NCBI GenBank assembly: GCA_039000515.1
Contig: JBCFYV010000012.1
Span: 128,784,652 to 128,848,651, forward strand
DNA length: 64,000 bases
Direction: 5' to 3'
Source: Timema cristinae
Taxonomy: Eukaryota; Arthropoda; Insecta; Phasmatodea; Timematidae
Made by a program: the position numbers and the translations under genes. Below are positions 18,631 to 31,490 of the stretch, piece by piece. Position 1 is the stretch's first letter, and every line of letters starts with the position of its first letter. The notes below the pieces were generated by a model. It did no database searches. It saw nothing but the letters and a program-made list of their open reading frames with translations, and was not told the DNA's origin.

Positions 18631-20600
18631 GCGCGTGAGAAGTTATACTTCTTTGGCATCATTAAAAAATAGTTTTTAATTGCATGCAAACAATTACAAT
18701 AAAATGAATAACCAATAATATTTAACAATAATAATTTAATAATATTTAGTATTAATTATGTTAAATAATAATATTTTAATTTATATCAATAAATAATACA
18801 TACGGATAGTTAACCTTAATTATATTGGAGCACTTGAAAAAAGTCTATAAGCACAATTTTTTTCACTAATATTTACGAATAGTAAATAATATTAATCAAA
18901 ATATTCAATTTAAATCACTACTGAATATAATTTATTAGCACATATATAATTCGCACTTGTATGAAACTAAACACATGTTGTGAATGTAGAAACTAGAAAC
19001 ATGTGGATAAATATTATATATATGAAAACAGTGATCAGGGGCCTTAGTTTTGAAACTTGCGAGTAGCGAGTCGCTAGCGGATTACTCGATACTCGCTTGT
19101 AATCTCGCAAATACCTAGTTTTGAAACTTCAGCGCTGCGAAAACTGACGTCACACGATCGAATAGCGAGCGGATTCTACTCGCCAGCCTCACACCGTGCG
19201 AGACAGGCCTTGTCTATCGAATAGGCAATAAAATAATAAAATGGATGCCATCCCCCTCTTCGGTTGCAGCTTTCCGAGAGTGATTTTGTTGAAATAAACC
19301 TATCACTGTACAAAATAGGTTTACAGAAGAAAAGAATATGATTGCTTTGTACACTTTATACAATCCTTCAATACAAATATTTGTTTGGGTGAAAACCAAA
19401 CTATATATTCTAATTTTTTCAATTTCCTCAATGGTTAATTTGGGTGAGTCGGTAACGTGACCGTCTCGTGATCTAAGGTTCGCGTGTTCAAATCCTTAAA
19501 AAAAAATTTTTTTTTTAATTTATCAGACTTTAAACTTTAATTTTAAATGATCGTATTAGTAAGCATATAATATGTTTTAAATATATTTTATAGAAATACA
19601 CAAGGTATTTGAGCCTAAGTAGACTAACATAACAGTCGTTAAAAATAAATTAAAAAAGCTAGGCCTACATTAATTTTGAAATTTTGTATGTAGGTGATTA
19701 TTTAAAAATTAAATAATGGGTTTTATGACATAAAATTGTACACATTCTAAAATAAGGCTTGTACACATTTTAAAATAAGGCTAAGTAAGCTAATTATTAT
19801 TCGCATAGTAAAATTTTTTAGGGTATATTTATGTTTTAAAAATAGTTGCGAAAATAAAAAAATATATTACTGAATTCTAATTACGAAAACGTGATTTAAA
19901 TTCAGATAAAAATTAAAATATTTTACCTAGGTTGGGATTGAACTCGTGGGAGTACGAATTCGGGTCAAGCGCGCTACCAAGTGTGCTAAATTGGATTGTT
20001 CCATAGAGGCGGTTTTTATTTTACTTATATAAATTTGAGAAAATTTTGAGTTAACACGTTTAGATGTATAGAATTGGAAGATGGTTTCCCAATGAAACTA
20101 AACTAACCGTTGTATATGATGTAATCAATACAATAATAATGTTTACTTTCAGTTACGTATCTTGTATAATGACGTGTTGTGCCATACCATCGCCCCAACC
20201 CTTTGACACTCATGGTTTTACAGTGTTGTCAGATTTAAAATTCAGTCGCTAGCGAGTAAGCCGTATTCGATAGTAGATCAACTCGCAGCACGAAAGAAGC
20301 ATTTCAAGACTAGCACTTTTAGCATTCAGCCTCCGACTAGCGAGACAGCAACTGGCGAGTTCATTCGGTAGCGAGTCTACCCGCAGGTTTCAAAACTAGG
20401 GGCCCAGAGGCGACGAGCGTACCAACATGCGCGACAAACAGAGGTTCTATTTCTATTTTGTTGGTAGCTTTTTTTTTCCGAGACTTAGTGAGCGGTTTAG
20501 CTTCAACCTGTTACTTTTGTGTTACAGTGATGCGCGCGCATCTTAAAATTTCACTCTCATCATTTTTTCATAACGCGCCTAAAGAAGTATAACTTCAAAA
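18631..20600. mobile_element. Outer inverted-repeat DNA element (MITE-like)
   Basis: GAAGTTATACTTCTTTGGC at 18639-18657 is mirrored by GCCTAAAGAAGTATAACTTC at 20577-20596, with weaker inverted similarity continuing inward and GCGCG tracts near both ends. No coding region belongs to it. It appears to have been split by the element at 19038-20405. Superfamily unknown. Confidence 0.6.
19038..20405. mobile_element. Inner nested inverted-repeat element
   Basis: The left end reads GGGGCCTTAGTTTTGAAAC and the right end, reverse-complemented, GGGCCCCTAGTTTTGAAAC, followed on both sides by GCGAGT-rich sub-terminal repeats (many GCGAGT or ACTCGC words). A second CTAGTTTTGAAAC copy lies at about 19113. 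The interior is AT-rich and non-coding. It contains two tRNA-like stretches with B-box-like words (GTTCAAATCC near 19487 on plus; GAGTTCAATCC near 19940 on minus). Non-autonomous; target duplication not clear. Confidence 0.72.
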
Positions 20601-21861
20601 AAACCTTTTATATTTCAACAGAGTATAAAATGAATGTGAGAATATTGTTTTATTTTAAATAAAGATTGAAACAATCATTTTGTAGATATAATGTAAAATA
20701 TCATTTATTTAGTTTGCACTGTATGTCATATGTTCCTGGCTAGGGACATCCAAGTAGATAACAATCTAATAGTAACAAGGTAACATAAGAAAAATATATT
20801 AATATTTTATCCTCGTACAAATTTAAATTATTTATTACCTCTCACAGATATAAGGAATAATTGATTGAAGCTGTTTGGTAAAATAAAAATAAACTTTTCT
20901 TTTAGTTTAATAAAAAAAATGTAAACAAATTTTGAGTTTGAATTAAATTGGTTCTGAATCCATCTTAATAAGCATTGACAGTCTCACAAGTTGATAATAT
21001 TTACTTTAACCTGATTTAAAACACATCTCCAACTAATGTGATGACACTTGATGGTTAATAGATGATGGTGCAGTTAGTGAGAAGACATTTTTATTAAAAT
21101 ATAATTTCTTAGTAATGAAATTTATCTGAAGTCTTTATTGCAGTTAATCTACGATGAAGTAGGGTAAAACAATAAAAGAATTAGACAAGCTCATCGACTG
21201 GAATGAAGATGGCCATTATAGTTAGCCTTTGAACAACAACAAATCACTTTTTTAGATAGGAATATATAATTAAATATTCAGGCTTGATGATCCTTTACTC
21301 GTAGATGGCATAAGCGTTTAGTACTCAATCCTCTAGCTTCCAACTGTTTTATTTAACTGGTAGAGAAAGCTAGTGTGTTTAAAATTCTTAAATTTGTTGT
21401 CAAGAAAACCGACCAACTGGGTAAACAAATAAAGCATGGCGTACATTGAGATTCGGTGGCATATTCTTAAAATCAAGGTGAGTTTGATTTAAACATTATT
21501 ATTATTGTGTATTTACAGAACGTTTTACTTGTTCTGGTATTAATTATTTATTTAATAGCTTGACTTCATGATGAAACATTACTGTCCTGAAAAAAAAATC
21601 AGACTCTTGTTGTAGTTATATGTAAAGTTTACAACTCTCTTAGGCCGGGTTTGTGTTCACAATGGATTCATTCATTTTCCTCGTAAAATAAACCGGGGTA
21701 CTAAAAATAATATAACTACCCCTGTGACACTCCTTGCTCACAGCATGTAAGAGTTCTCGTTACAATGATCACGCATTGAAGCCCAAAAGCGTTAATATCT
21801 TAGTATATTATCAGCATGTGCTTAATTCAAATATTGTAAATAAGGTTGAACTACGTTTTCA

Positions 21862-23068
21862 TTTGATGGTTTTAGCTAATATGGTGAATAGAGAAAATAA
21901 TTAAGATGAACTAAATATGAGCTTATTAGTAAAATACATATCATTAACTATAATAATTGATTTCTTCACATTTGTAAAGCATTTAAATTTTGATTGTTAT
22001 GCAATATAATTTTTTTAAATCAAATATAGCTTTATATATTATGAGTGGGGTGGAGGAGATGATGGGGCTAGTTTACGCAATCAATTAGGCTTTTTACAAA
22101 AATGGTATTATTACAACGCTTTATTTTTAATTATATGCGAGTTTAAAAAACTATTCCTCGTCATTTAAAAATATACCGTTTACTTGTCTTAAGGGCAGAA
22201 CAAACGCCATTTAAACGCAATGTTAACTTTATGACACAGAGCTCAGGAAATATTAGTGATAGACCATTTATTATATTTTGAAGAACAGTTCTTTATTTAG
22301 TTCCACACACAGGCCTTTTTAAATCTGAATAAAACTAACAATATTATGATTTTATTACCAAAGCATGATTTCTTACAATAATATACAAAATAGTTTTCTA
22401 TTTAGTCTACAATATCAATATATCAAAATCTCTGTGAGCACAACTAGTAGTTATTACCATAAAGTTGTTATACAAATTTTGTGAGTTTATCTTCAATGGT
22501 AAAGAAAATATCTGTCATCAAAACTCATAAAATGTAGTTTACGGCAAAAACGCGTCAAGGATACATAGGGCCTACTTGTGTTATTTTTTCACATTCTAAT
22601 AACGTCCAGCACTCTAAGAAGAGGTGTCTGGATCTTCCTCTGCTTGATATAGGTCTTCCAGTTTCCTTTTTACTAAAGTCCCTTTATGCTTAATTTTTTT
22701 TATCAAGGTCAGAAACAGCTTTTTCAGCTTTATAAACTCAGCTATCGTGATTTAGGCCAACTTATTGTTGACTGGCAGATGGTGTTGGGGTTTGCTCTTT
22801 AGGTTTTGATAACCCAGTATTTTTCTTTTTCTTGTAACAAACATGACATGATCCAATTTTCTTTTTGTTAGTCATTTCAAAATATATTATAAATCCTAAA
22901 TAAAACTGTTTTGTTCTAGAAAATCTTGGAGGCTACCTTGCACATAATACAAACGTGATAAATTGCTATGGTTTGATGGTTTTAGCTAATATGGTGAATA
23001 GAGAAAATAATTAAGATGAACTAAATATGAGCTTATTAGTAAAATACATATCATTAACTATAATAATT
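21862..23068. repeat. 97-bp exact direct repeat flanking about 1 kb
   Basis: Positions 21862-21958 and 22972-23068 are identical over about 97 bp, beginning TTTGATGGTTTTAGC and ending CTATAATAATT, offset by 1110 bp. The enclosed 1 kb holds two Lys-rich minus-strand frames (22875-22762, MTNKKKIGSCHVCYKKKK...; and about 22735-22615, ending YQAEEDPDTSS). It could be a short-terminal-repeat element, or a local duplication. An assembly overlap error is also possible. Confidence 0.85.
22762..22875 (-). other. Small Lys-rich ORF, unknown
   Basis: A 37-residue frame from ATG to TAA with a C-x2-C pair in a basic context (SCHVCYKKKK) and a Pro/Thr/Ser-Gln tail. A separate basic-acidic frame follows downstream on the same strand. 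I do not recognise it; it may be a remnant of a transposon-encoded protein between the 97-bp repeats. Confidence 0.25.
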
Positions 23069-26000
23069 TATTATTATAATTTTAACAAGGGGATTCTGGA
23101 GGTTAATAATCCATTAATAACAAGAAAACTATGAAAAAAAAATATTTCGCCATTAAACTGCCCTTACTTAATACAGAGTGAAGTAAATTAATCAAACTGT
23201 TACCCAATAGGAGTCAAATATGAATATCTCAGACGTCGTAAGTTGATTAGAATTGTGCCTTACCTTCCTCTAACTTCACTACAATAGTTTCCAACCAAGG
23301 GATCGCGACCATATTTGGGGTCATGGTGTGTTTCGGGTGTGGTCACAGGACTTGTTGAACTTATAGTGTTATATTAGAATGACTAAATGAAAGTGAAAAA
23401 CATGAATTAATAGAAATATAAGCAGTTAAAATGGTAAAAACTGCTTGAGTTCCTTTTGGTTTCACAACACTGACTTAACTGACTATAACATCCTAGTATT
23501 TGGGTGAGGTGTGTTGATACCATACCGTCCAAAATACCTACTGGTTTGTAAGATTCTCTTTTGCACCATCTTAATCACATTCGTAGATACATTATATAAA
23601 CAATTTATAGTAATTAAAACAAGTATCAGTGGATACGCTGGCTTACTGTCACGCTCATTTGGTTTGTTAGAGACGGGGAGGTCAGAATTAAAATTTTATC
23701 TTGTTGTACCAAGAGTATTTTTTCTTAAATGTTTTCCACTTCTCCATCCAATTAAATAAGGGTAAATTTCCTTTAAAGACTATCTACCTAACAACTGCAA
23801 TTAAATTTGGATAACCGTAGGTGCAGTGAAAAAATGTGTTAACAGTAGGATTTAAATACTTGTAAGCGATCAAGAAGTCATGATGGTCCAAGGGAAAAAA
23901 TTTGGGGTCCAAACTGTAGCATGTCAATCAGATAGATTGGACAGCTAAAAAATAAAATATCAATATTTTATTAATTTACGAAGAGGAGAAAGAATATTAA
24001 TGTATTTGAAAAGTATTTTACCTCAAAGTTTATTGTCCCGGACTAGATGCAGTCACATGAAATTACGTATCTCCCCAAATTGAAACACGTGGTTGTTGAA
24101 AATATTGTCTTTTAATAAATATTGTAGCAGACATCATAGAAGAGGACTAATATTATCTGAATTATGAATAAAATACTTTAACGCATACCCTTTGCCACTG
24201 GATGATATCGGATAAAATTTACATACACTTGCCATGCTGTCTACAAGAAAATATAATAAAGTGCATCTATATCACAAATTCTCATTAAAATAATATCTGA
24301 TCCTAAATAACATAATTAAAACAGATATATTTAAATAAAAGATGCTTTAGTATCTACTCACCGTGTTAAGATGTCCTCGGATTCTCTGGCCATCCTGTTA
24401 GGAGAAAACATTCAAAGAATAACAGTATGGCGGCGTCAAACACGTGTGTTCACTTCCACCTCATATGCGCAAAGAAGTCTAGAATGGACTCAACCTCAAG
24501 ACCCGCCGCTGCTGGAGTTGCCTAGCGGCGTATCTACGAACTTTACCTTTCCCTCACCCCACAAGCTGTTCACCCTCCTTTGTTTCCCTTTCACCTTGCC
24601 TTCATCCGTCCTTCTCCTTGTCTATAATCCTGAATTTATCACCCTTTTGCTTTGTTCCATTCGCATCAGATTTTGAACTATACATATACCTCCAGCCAGG
24701 TTCACATTATAGCCTATTTACTGCAAATCAGCGTTGAAGGAGGAACTTCTGCATCGTGCCTCATCAAAGAACACGACGACCATGAAGTTTAGGGCGTCGG
24801 ATACTCCGTAACCATGGACAGGATGACGGACTTCGATGACTACCGTCAAGTTTGAGCCGTTGGATTCACCGCAGCCATGGATGGAACCACGGACTTCGTT
24901 CAATTAAGTACCATCAAATAATCAAACGAGTCCTTATGACTTGAAAACTAATTTTTGTTGTTAGGCAATGTCTATTTGCCCCCATTTAACTATTCTGTAT
25001 TTAGTCGGAAACGATTTTCTTTTGTTTTGACAGTATGTCGAGTTGACAGTTGATCAACTTTAAGTCTTGTTGACTCCTAAAGTTAAAGGTTAATTTTATT
25101 GTTTAAATATTGTGTCCTCCACAATGAGGGACAAGTCTTATAATTACTAGTTTCATATATTATATACTAGTCAGTGAGACTATGTTGCTCTGTTTATATG
25201 TTATACAGTCTTCACGTTACGAGCCTTGGGCTTGGAATGGAGTGATGTCTTAGTTAGAGACTTGCTAAACTTCCACAAGTTCCATTAGTCTATTTTGACC
25301 CAATGTTTCTCATGACGTCTTGAACGTCTAAGTCTAATTGTCTGCATTAAAATTCAAAGTATAACCCGTATTATCATTGTAAACCTTCATATCTTTAATA
25401 TTTTTTATTGTTTAATAAATCTATCTATTGTTTAAAATTTATTCTTTTCTATTCTAATTGTGTAACCCGTAAGGAATCATTTCTTTCAAAACTATGCTAA
25501 AAGTTGGAAACCACTGATATAATGTATTTTACTTGTAATAATATTGTTACAATTTAAAAATAATACAATATGTATTAAGTTTCCCCCGGATTCTTCCCCA
25601 GTATATTTAGCTAAGATATGTAAAAAAAAAAATTAATATTACCAAGTAACTTTATATGTGTGTTAGCAAACAATTATTGTAGTCAATGTGTTTGTTAAAA
25701 ATAAGATTAGTTTTAAACCTATTAACTATTTTCTCTATCTCCATATTACTTAAATCATTTTAATTTACACTTTGTGATTCAAACTTCTTTACAATATTAA
25801 TTGAATTGCCCACGTGCTAATATGCGAAGATACTAGCGCTTTCAAGCTTCAATGTCTGATCACTGGAACTAAATAGTTGCCAAACCCGTATATCTTAGGC
25901 CTTGCTCCAGTCTCTTGTTTGTAAGACATTTTATTTCATGACAATGTTTATCGATGACAAAATCAAACCCAGGCAGTAAGTAAAACATCTCATTTTATTT

Positions 26001-26414
26001 TAAATACAGTAACTTACACTGATTGTAATATTGTCTTTTCATGTTTGATATTTCAATAAATCAGGTGTAAACAGAGAATCTCATTCAAACTTTCCGCGAA
26101 TGTGGAACAGATGCACTACTTAAAAGGTGCGGAATCACTGATTTAAATTTCATCTACTCGTGAACTCACCTTTACTCGCATCACGAATGCGGTGACCTTT
26201 AAATTCCAAGATGGCTGCACATATTATGTTTATTCTTTGATAAAATCTTTACAAACAATTTATACAACATGAATAGGTTTCTCATTCACTTAATGATCAT
26301 TATATAATAAGTTACCTATACACATTTAACATTTTTCAAGTCTAAAATCATAGCTTTTACTATGGGTGTATAACCTGTTATTTAAAATATAGTTTATTTA
26401 TTTTGTTTATACTT
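23069..26414. other. Intergenic region upstream of Pex13
   Basis: Mostly AT-rich and without a recognisable gene. The frame at 24371-24676 (101 residues, starting MSSDSLAILLG) is GC-richer than its surroundings but matches no family I know. An imperfect doubled segment (about 57 bp) lies at 24785-24900. Words like TTTCCAACCAAGGG at 23290 and, inverted, near 25510 recall hAT-type ends but are not proven. AAGATGGCTGC near 26210 may be part of the Pex13 promoter or 5' leader. Confidence 0.5.
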
Positions 26415-26491
26415 ATGTCTTGCCCAACCAAACCTTGGGAACAAGCTAGTCGGAATTTACTATTTAATTCAACTATTATTCAAGGAGCAAG
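26415..26491 (+). CDS. Pex13: Peroxin-13, exon 1 (start codon)
   Basis: Pex13 is an integral peroxisomal membrane protein. With Pex14 it forms the docking and import channel for PTS receptors (Pex5). This exon begins MSCPTKPWEQASRN, with the KPWE word found at the N-terminus of Pex13 proteins. It ends in phase 2 (AG) at a GTAAAA donor, and joined to the next exon gives ...QGASPGLNSS. The exact phase match and the KPWE motif identify it although it lies 5 kb upstream. The six exons together encode 447 residues, near the usual Pex13 length, with no frameshift. Confidence 0.82.
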
Positions 26492-27480
26492 GTAAAAAAA
26501 ACTCTCTTGTACTTAAACTTATACTAAATGTATGCATTTATTTTGTTCGGCTGGTAACCTTGGCAAGCATTTACACTTCGTAATTTTGCATAAATAACAG
26601 GAGTTCATAGGGAAGAAGCATCAACAATAATTTTTGACCTCAAAACCATTTTAAATTTTGTAGAAAGTCCTACACACCCTAATCCTAACATATATAAGAT
26701 GTAATGGAGAAATAATACACTTGCTCAATAATTTGTACAGGACTGAGAAAGCTTGGGATATGGAAATTATGTTAAGTTAGGTATTGATGGCTGCATCAAC
26801 TATGAGGGAAGATTGATCCCGAGCATTGGATGAGTCCTGGATAGTTCATTGGTAGTTGCTAAAAAATTGTAAACCAGTACTTTATCCTAAAATTAAAACT
26901 AAACTCATCTAATTCGTGTGAAAATGTCAGGCCATATTGTGTCTGAAGTAAACTGTTGCAGACTTCGATCACAACTAATATATTTCATTGGCAGCGGAGA
27001 TAGGCCAATATTAGCGCACAATAAATAATGTTTTGAAATTAAAACTAACTTATCCCAACCTAACTTAACCTAGCCTGTTGTGAGTTTATAATTTAAAATT
27101 TTCATTTTGTTTGAATTCAAATCCCTGTAGAGCTGAAGGCGACAGAGAACTCGCTCGGACCTCAGGTGATGTTGTTGGTAGATTGTGGCTAGCTACGAAT
27201 CTTAATGTCACAGCCCAAGAAAATAGTTTATTTTAGCCGACTCACAATAACTCAAAACTATTTTGACAACTTTTAAGTTTCAAGTGTTTGTAGCAGGGTT
27301 GTTATAATTTTAGCTGAGTACAAAATAACCCACCTTGGTTTTAGTTTTAAAAAAAACTCATATTTTGCATACAAAGAATTATCTTGAAGCTTCACACAAC
27401 ATTCAAGTAACAATTCTCCAGCTGGCTTGCCAGTAATATGTTTCACTGGAGCTTGTATAATTATTTTTTAATTTTATTTT

Positions 27481-27719
27481 AGCAACGCATCTTACTACCC
27501 GTTCGGGTCATACACTTTAAGTACTAATTACTCTAATGGATTAGGAATTAGGAAGGTTGAATTAGAAGAAGTGAACCCGCATTTGCGTGGAGGGAGAGTG
27601 GAAAACTATTTAGGAAAAACCACCCCAGTTCACCCGACCGAGATTCGAACCTCAATTTCCCCGTCCTCAGCAGTCGAGTTCAACACGACAAGCGCGTTAG
27701 CCAACTACGCCACCGAGGC
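27481..27719 (-). mobile_element. tRNA-derived SINE (family with GCCTCGGTGG head)
   Basis: Read on the minus strand it starts GCCTCGGTGGCGTAGTTGG (A-box TGGCGTAGTTGG) and has a perfect B-box GGTTCGAATC. Next come a middle part containing TTTTCCACTCTCCC and a 3' tail ACCCGAACGGGTAGTAAGAT. It lies in Pex13 intron 1. Related copies lie at 36840-36985 and, as fragments, at 33785 and 45255. Confidence 0.85.
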
Positions 27720-28189
27720 AGGTTTGAATAATTGTTAATGTGTACCTTATTTGAACGATTGGTTGAATCAGATAACATACAAAATATCTTTAATCAAACC
27801 CAATAAAACTCGATATAACACATATGTTTTGTTGTTAGTTGGTTGTTAATAACACTGGTTTTTTCAACAATAGGTTGTAGATGTTTTTATTCATAGGTAG
27901 ATACAGTATAATTTATGATTAAATAATATTACAAATGATCTTTATTTTACATTTATGGTCTTGATAACCCAAGGTTCATTATTTTAAATAAAAGTTATGA
28001 TAGTTGATATTTTAGGTAGAGGGTACTCAGATCTCCTTTTCCATTCCCCTACAGACCTGTCCCCAATTAAAACATAATTTCTTCATTGTTCGATTGTTTA
28101 TATTGTTACCAGCAATTTGATGATAAACTGTTCTTGCGCTCATCTTTGTGAGAATGGGCACACCTTCTTGTTGGTCATTTTTAGTGGCA

Positions 28190-28855
28190 CTTACTACCTA
28201 ACTTATATTGATACTACCCTAACTTACAGTGACACTTACTACCCTAATTTACAGTGACACTTACCACCCTAACTTACACTGACACTTACCACCCTAACTT
28301 ACACTGACACTTACCACCCTAACTTACACTGACACTTACAACCCTAACTTACAGTGACACCACCCTAACTTACAGTGACACTTACTACCCTAACTTACAG
28401 TGACACTTACCACCCTAACTTACACTGACACTTACAACCCTAACTTACAGTGACACCACCCTAACTTACACTGACACTTACCACCCTAACTTACAGTGAC
28501 ACTTACCACCCTAACTTACAGTGACACTACCTTAACTTAAAGTGACACTACCCTAACTTACAGTGACACTACCCTAACTTACAGTGACACTTACCACTCT
28601 AACTTACAGTGACACTTACTACCTAATTTACAGTGACACCACCCTAACTTATACATTTGTGACATCTTACTACCTACTAATTACATTACCACCCTAACTT
28701 ACAGTGACACTACCTTAACTTAAGTGACACTACCTTAACTTAAAGTGACACTACCCTAACTTAGTGACACTTACCACCCTAACTTACAGTGACACTACCC
28801 TAACTTAGTGACATTTACTACCCTAACTTACAGTGACACTACCCTAAATTAGCCC
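28190..28855. repeat. 25-bp minisatellite in Pex13 intron 1
   Basis: Roughly 28 units based on CTTACAGTGACACTTACCAC plus CCTAA, with 21-bp and shorter variants (CTTACAGTGACACTACCCTAA). Variation is mostly length variation of the ACACTTACCAC part, and CAGTGACAC/CACTGACAC. It is non-coding. Confidence 0.95.
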
Positions 28856-29134
28856 ACAGTGAACAAAATGCAGATATGGGCATTTTAAAATTAATATCAA
28901 TATTATGTACAAATGGAGTTTAAAATGTGTTATTTTGAACAAAGCTCAACCCAGTTGTGTTTTAATTGGGCTTTTTAGAGTTTAATTTAATTAACTATGT
29001 ACGTTTGCTAACTGATTAAACCTTTCAACCAAATAGTAATATTAATACAGTAATTCTGGATCAAATGAGACATATTTTAACATGTCAAGGAAGACACAAT
29101 ATCCCATAATCAGGACATTCCTTGCATTTCATGA

Positions 29135-29305
29135 CAACATTTGTTCGATGTGGGCCTGGCCTAGGTTTGTTTGGTCTTACTACCCGTCCAGCCATTGAGT
29201 TACAGGTCACTCTCAGGACACTCGGCCATGAGTCAAACCTTGACCGCCCTGCCATTGGCAGTCCGAGTGACACCCTAGACCATATGGCCACTGAGACACC
29301 TGCTA
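29135..29305 (-). mobile_element. tRNA-derived SINE, third head type
   Basis: On the minus strand GGTGTCTCAGTGGCCATATGG contains an A-box-like stretch, and GGTTTGACTC is the B-box. After about 100 bp comes GGACGGGTAGTAAGACC, the same 3' tail word as in the other SINEs of this window, then AAAC-rich sequence. It lies in Pex13 intron 1. Confidence 0.7.
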
Positions 29306-30819
29306 TCGCTAGGTCTACATGTTCATTAAAAGTAATTAGTTATATTTTAAACTACTAAAATAAAAATTGGCTAACCATTTTCAAAAATCAATTACACAAC
29401 TGCTTTGTGAGCCAAATAAAATAAACCCAACCCGTGTTTTGTGTGTTTGGGGGGGTAGTAATACACACACACCTCATGGTCATTTGGAACAACTCTTAGA
29501 ACATACAAGAATATTCTCTGGCTCAAACAGTTCACCATTTTATTACTATTGTTGAAAATATCTATATGTATTGATACTTGAAAGTAGATCTAGTAACCTT
29601 TTCTAGTTGTCAGATATGTCTATTATTTTAAACATTTGGGTAAGTTATATTCATTGTAATTTAATAAATAGACCCATTTTTGAAAAGAAAAAATTAAAAT
29701 TTTTGTTTTTTAATTTTATAAAATCTTGACCTTAAGTGAGTCATATTAGTTTTTAAAAGTAACATATATGTATAGGGGAGAGATTAATTATAAATCAGTT
29801 TAAACCTCAAAGAATGCTGGTACATTTCTTCTTCCCACAATAAAAGTAACAACTTTCTATAGACTAACATAACCTTGAGTATAAAATATATCAAAATGCA
29901 GGATAAATCAGGTGAGATAATAAATGATATAAAACATAAGCTTGTGATAACTTGTTGAGTCAACCAATTAATTTAGAGCTGTGTACATTTCCCTCAGTCG
30001 GCACTTTGTTAAGTTTGCACAGTCCGTCATGGGTGCCATGGGTGCTGGCTGACCTTTTGAAGAATCACTTCAATTATATTGAACATTATTAAATAGTCTT
30101 TTAAAATTTAAAGAAACTGCAGATAAATACAACACACAGAAATATACAAGCAATAATCAATCATTTGTGTTAAGTACATCATTTACTATGATTTGACTCG
30201 ACAAATTGAGTTTGATCCATCAGTACACAGCAAGACTAGCTATAATATCTTAGCGCTGTCAAGGTCACTCAGCTATCAGTTATGGTGTCCACAAAGCGAT
30301 ATATAACTTTTATCATGAGCACTCAAGCATGTCACTGTTGGGTAAAACGAACAACACTACCACAATATTACACTCTACTGGACTATTTGGGGAAATGGCC
30401 ACCACTTCTTTTGATGATTACATAAAAACACGAGAGCGGCCTAAACGAGCAGATGCGCACCGTCAACATGATTACATCCCCCCTCCAACAAACTGGTCTG
30501 TACCATACATCACTCTGGTTAAGAAGGGGGGAGTTAGATTAAAAATATGTAATCTTAAACACATCATTGTATTTTGTAAAAAATATTCAACTTTAGTTGG
30601 AAACTAAATAAGTTAATGCTTTTAAAATTATAGATTATTTAAAATTGTTGCTTCATTCATCTTTTGTTGAACAAATTTATAAAAGCAAATAACTAACTTA
30701 TATTTTAATGTTTTGATCAGTACAAGTTATTCTTAAATTCCTTATTGAGATATTTAGAACTGCTTCATTGGTCCCACAGTCCAAGGTGTCAGTCTTGCAA
30801 TAGACTAGACTGACATCGA

Positions 30820-31185
30820 CAAGAGTTCAAGGGAACTATGAGTGATGACTTGATGTTAGTCATTAAAGTGAAGGAACTGTGAGTGATAACATGATGTTAG
30901 TCATTAAAGTGAAGGAACTGTGAGTGACGACATGATGTTAGTCATTAAAGTGAAGGAACTGTGAGTGACGACATGAGGTTAGTCATTAAAGTGAAGGAAC
31001 TGTGAGTGACGACATGAGGTTAGTCATTAAAGTGAAGGAACTGTGAGTGATAACATGATGTTAGTCATTAAAGTGAAGGAACTATGAGTGATGACATGAT
31101 GTTAGTCATTAAAGTGAAGGAACTGTGAGTGATGACATGATGTTAGTCATTAAAGTGAAGGAACTGTGAGTGATGACATGTGACT
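30820..31185. repeat. 41-bp minisatellite in Pex13 intron 1
   Basis: About nine units of 41 bp with GTGAAGGAACTGTGAGTGAT and GACATGATGTTAGTCATTAA. The main variable site is GACGAC, GATGAC or GATAAC, that is, the same CpG as CG, TG or TA. It is non-coding and ends 300 bp before Pex13 exon 2. Confidence 0.93.
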
Positions 31186-31490
31186 GCCAAACTAATGTCT
31201 GTAACTACCACACTGCTGAGGCTTGTTTTGCAGTGACACTGTCTTGCTCGGTATTGTGATTGGTGACTACTATGCCACGCTCGGTGGTGTGATTGGTTAC
31301 CACTAGTTACCACTAGAAGAGTCTGACCACTTAGTCCACACATACAACGAGTGCATAGTCAAACTATAGCTACATTTTAGAATGAACTTCTCTCCCTGGC
31401 CTCAACCCTGCTCCCAATATCTACAAACCTCACTCGACTATGTTCATGCTTACAAGGGTGCACTCTAATATAGTGTGATGTTTTCTGCAG

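Noticed and set aside
24371..24676. 101-codon frame as a gene
   Set aside because: No homology recognised, no splice or polyadenylation evidence, hydrophobic low-complexity C-terminus.
23285..25516. Possible hAT element with TTTCCAACC-type ends
   Set aside because: End similarity is short, flanking duplications do not match and no transposase was recognised.
28190..28855. CCCTAA words in every unit, like an interstitial telomere
   Set aside because: CCCTAA occurs once per 25-bp unit and never in tandem with itself; it is part of an ordinary minisatellite.
30329..30607. 92-codon frame as a gene or extra Pex13 exon
   Set aside because: Phases and content do not fit Pex13, and I recognise no domain; it lies in Pex13 intron 1.
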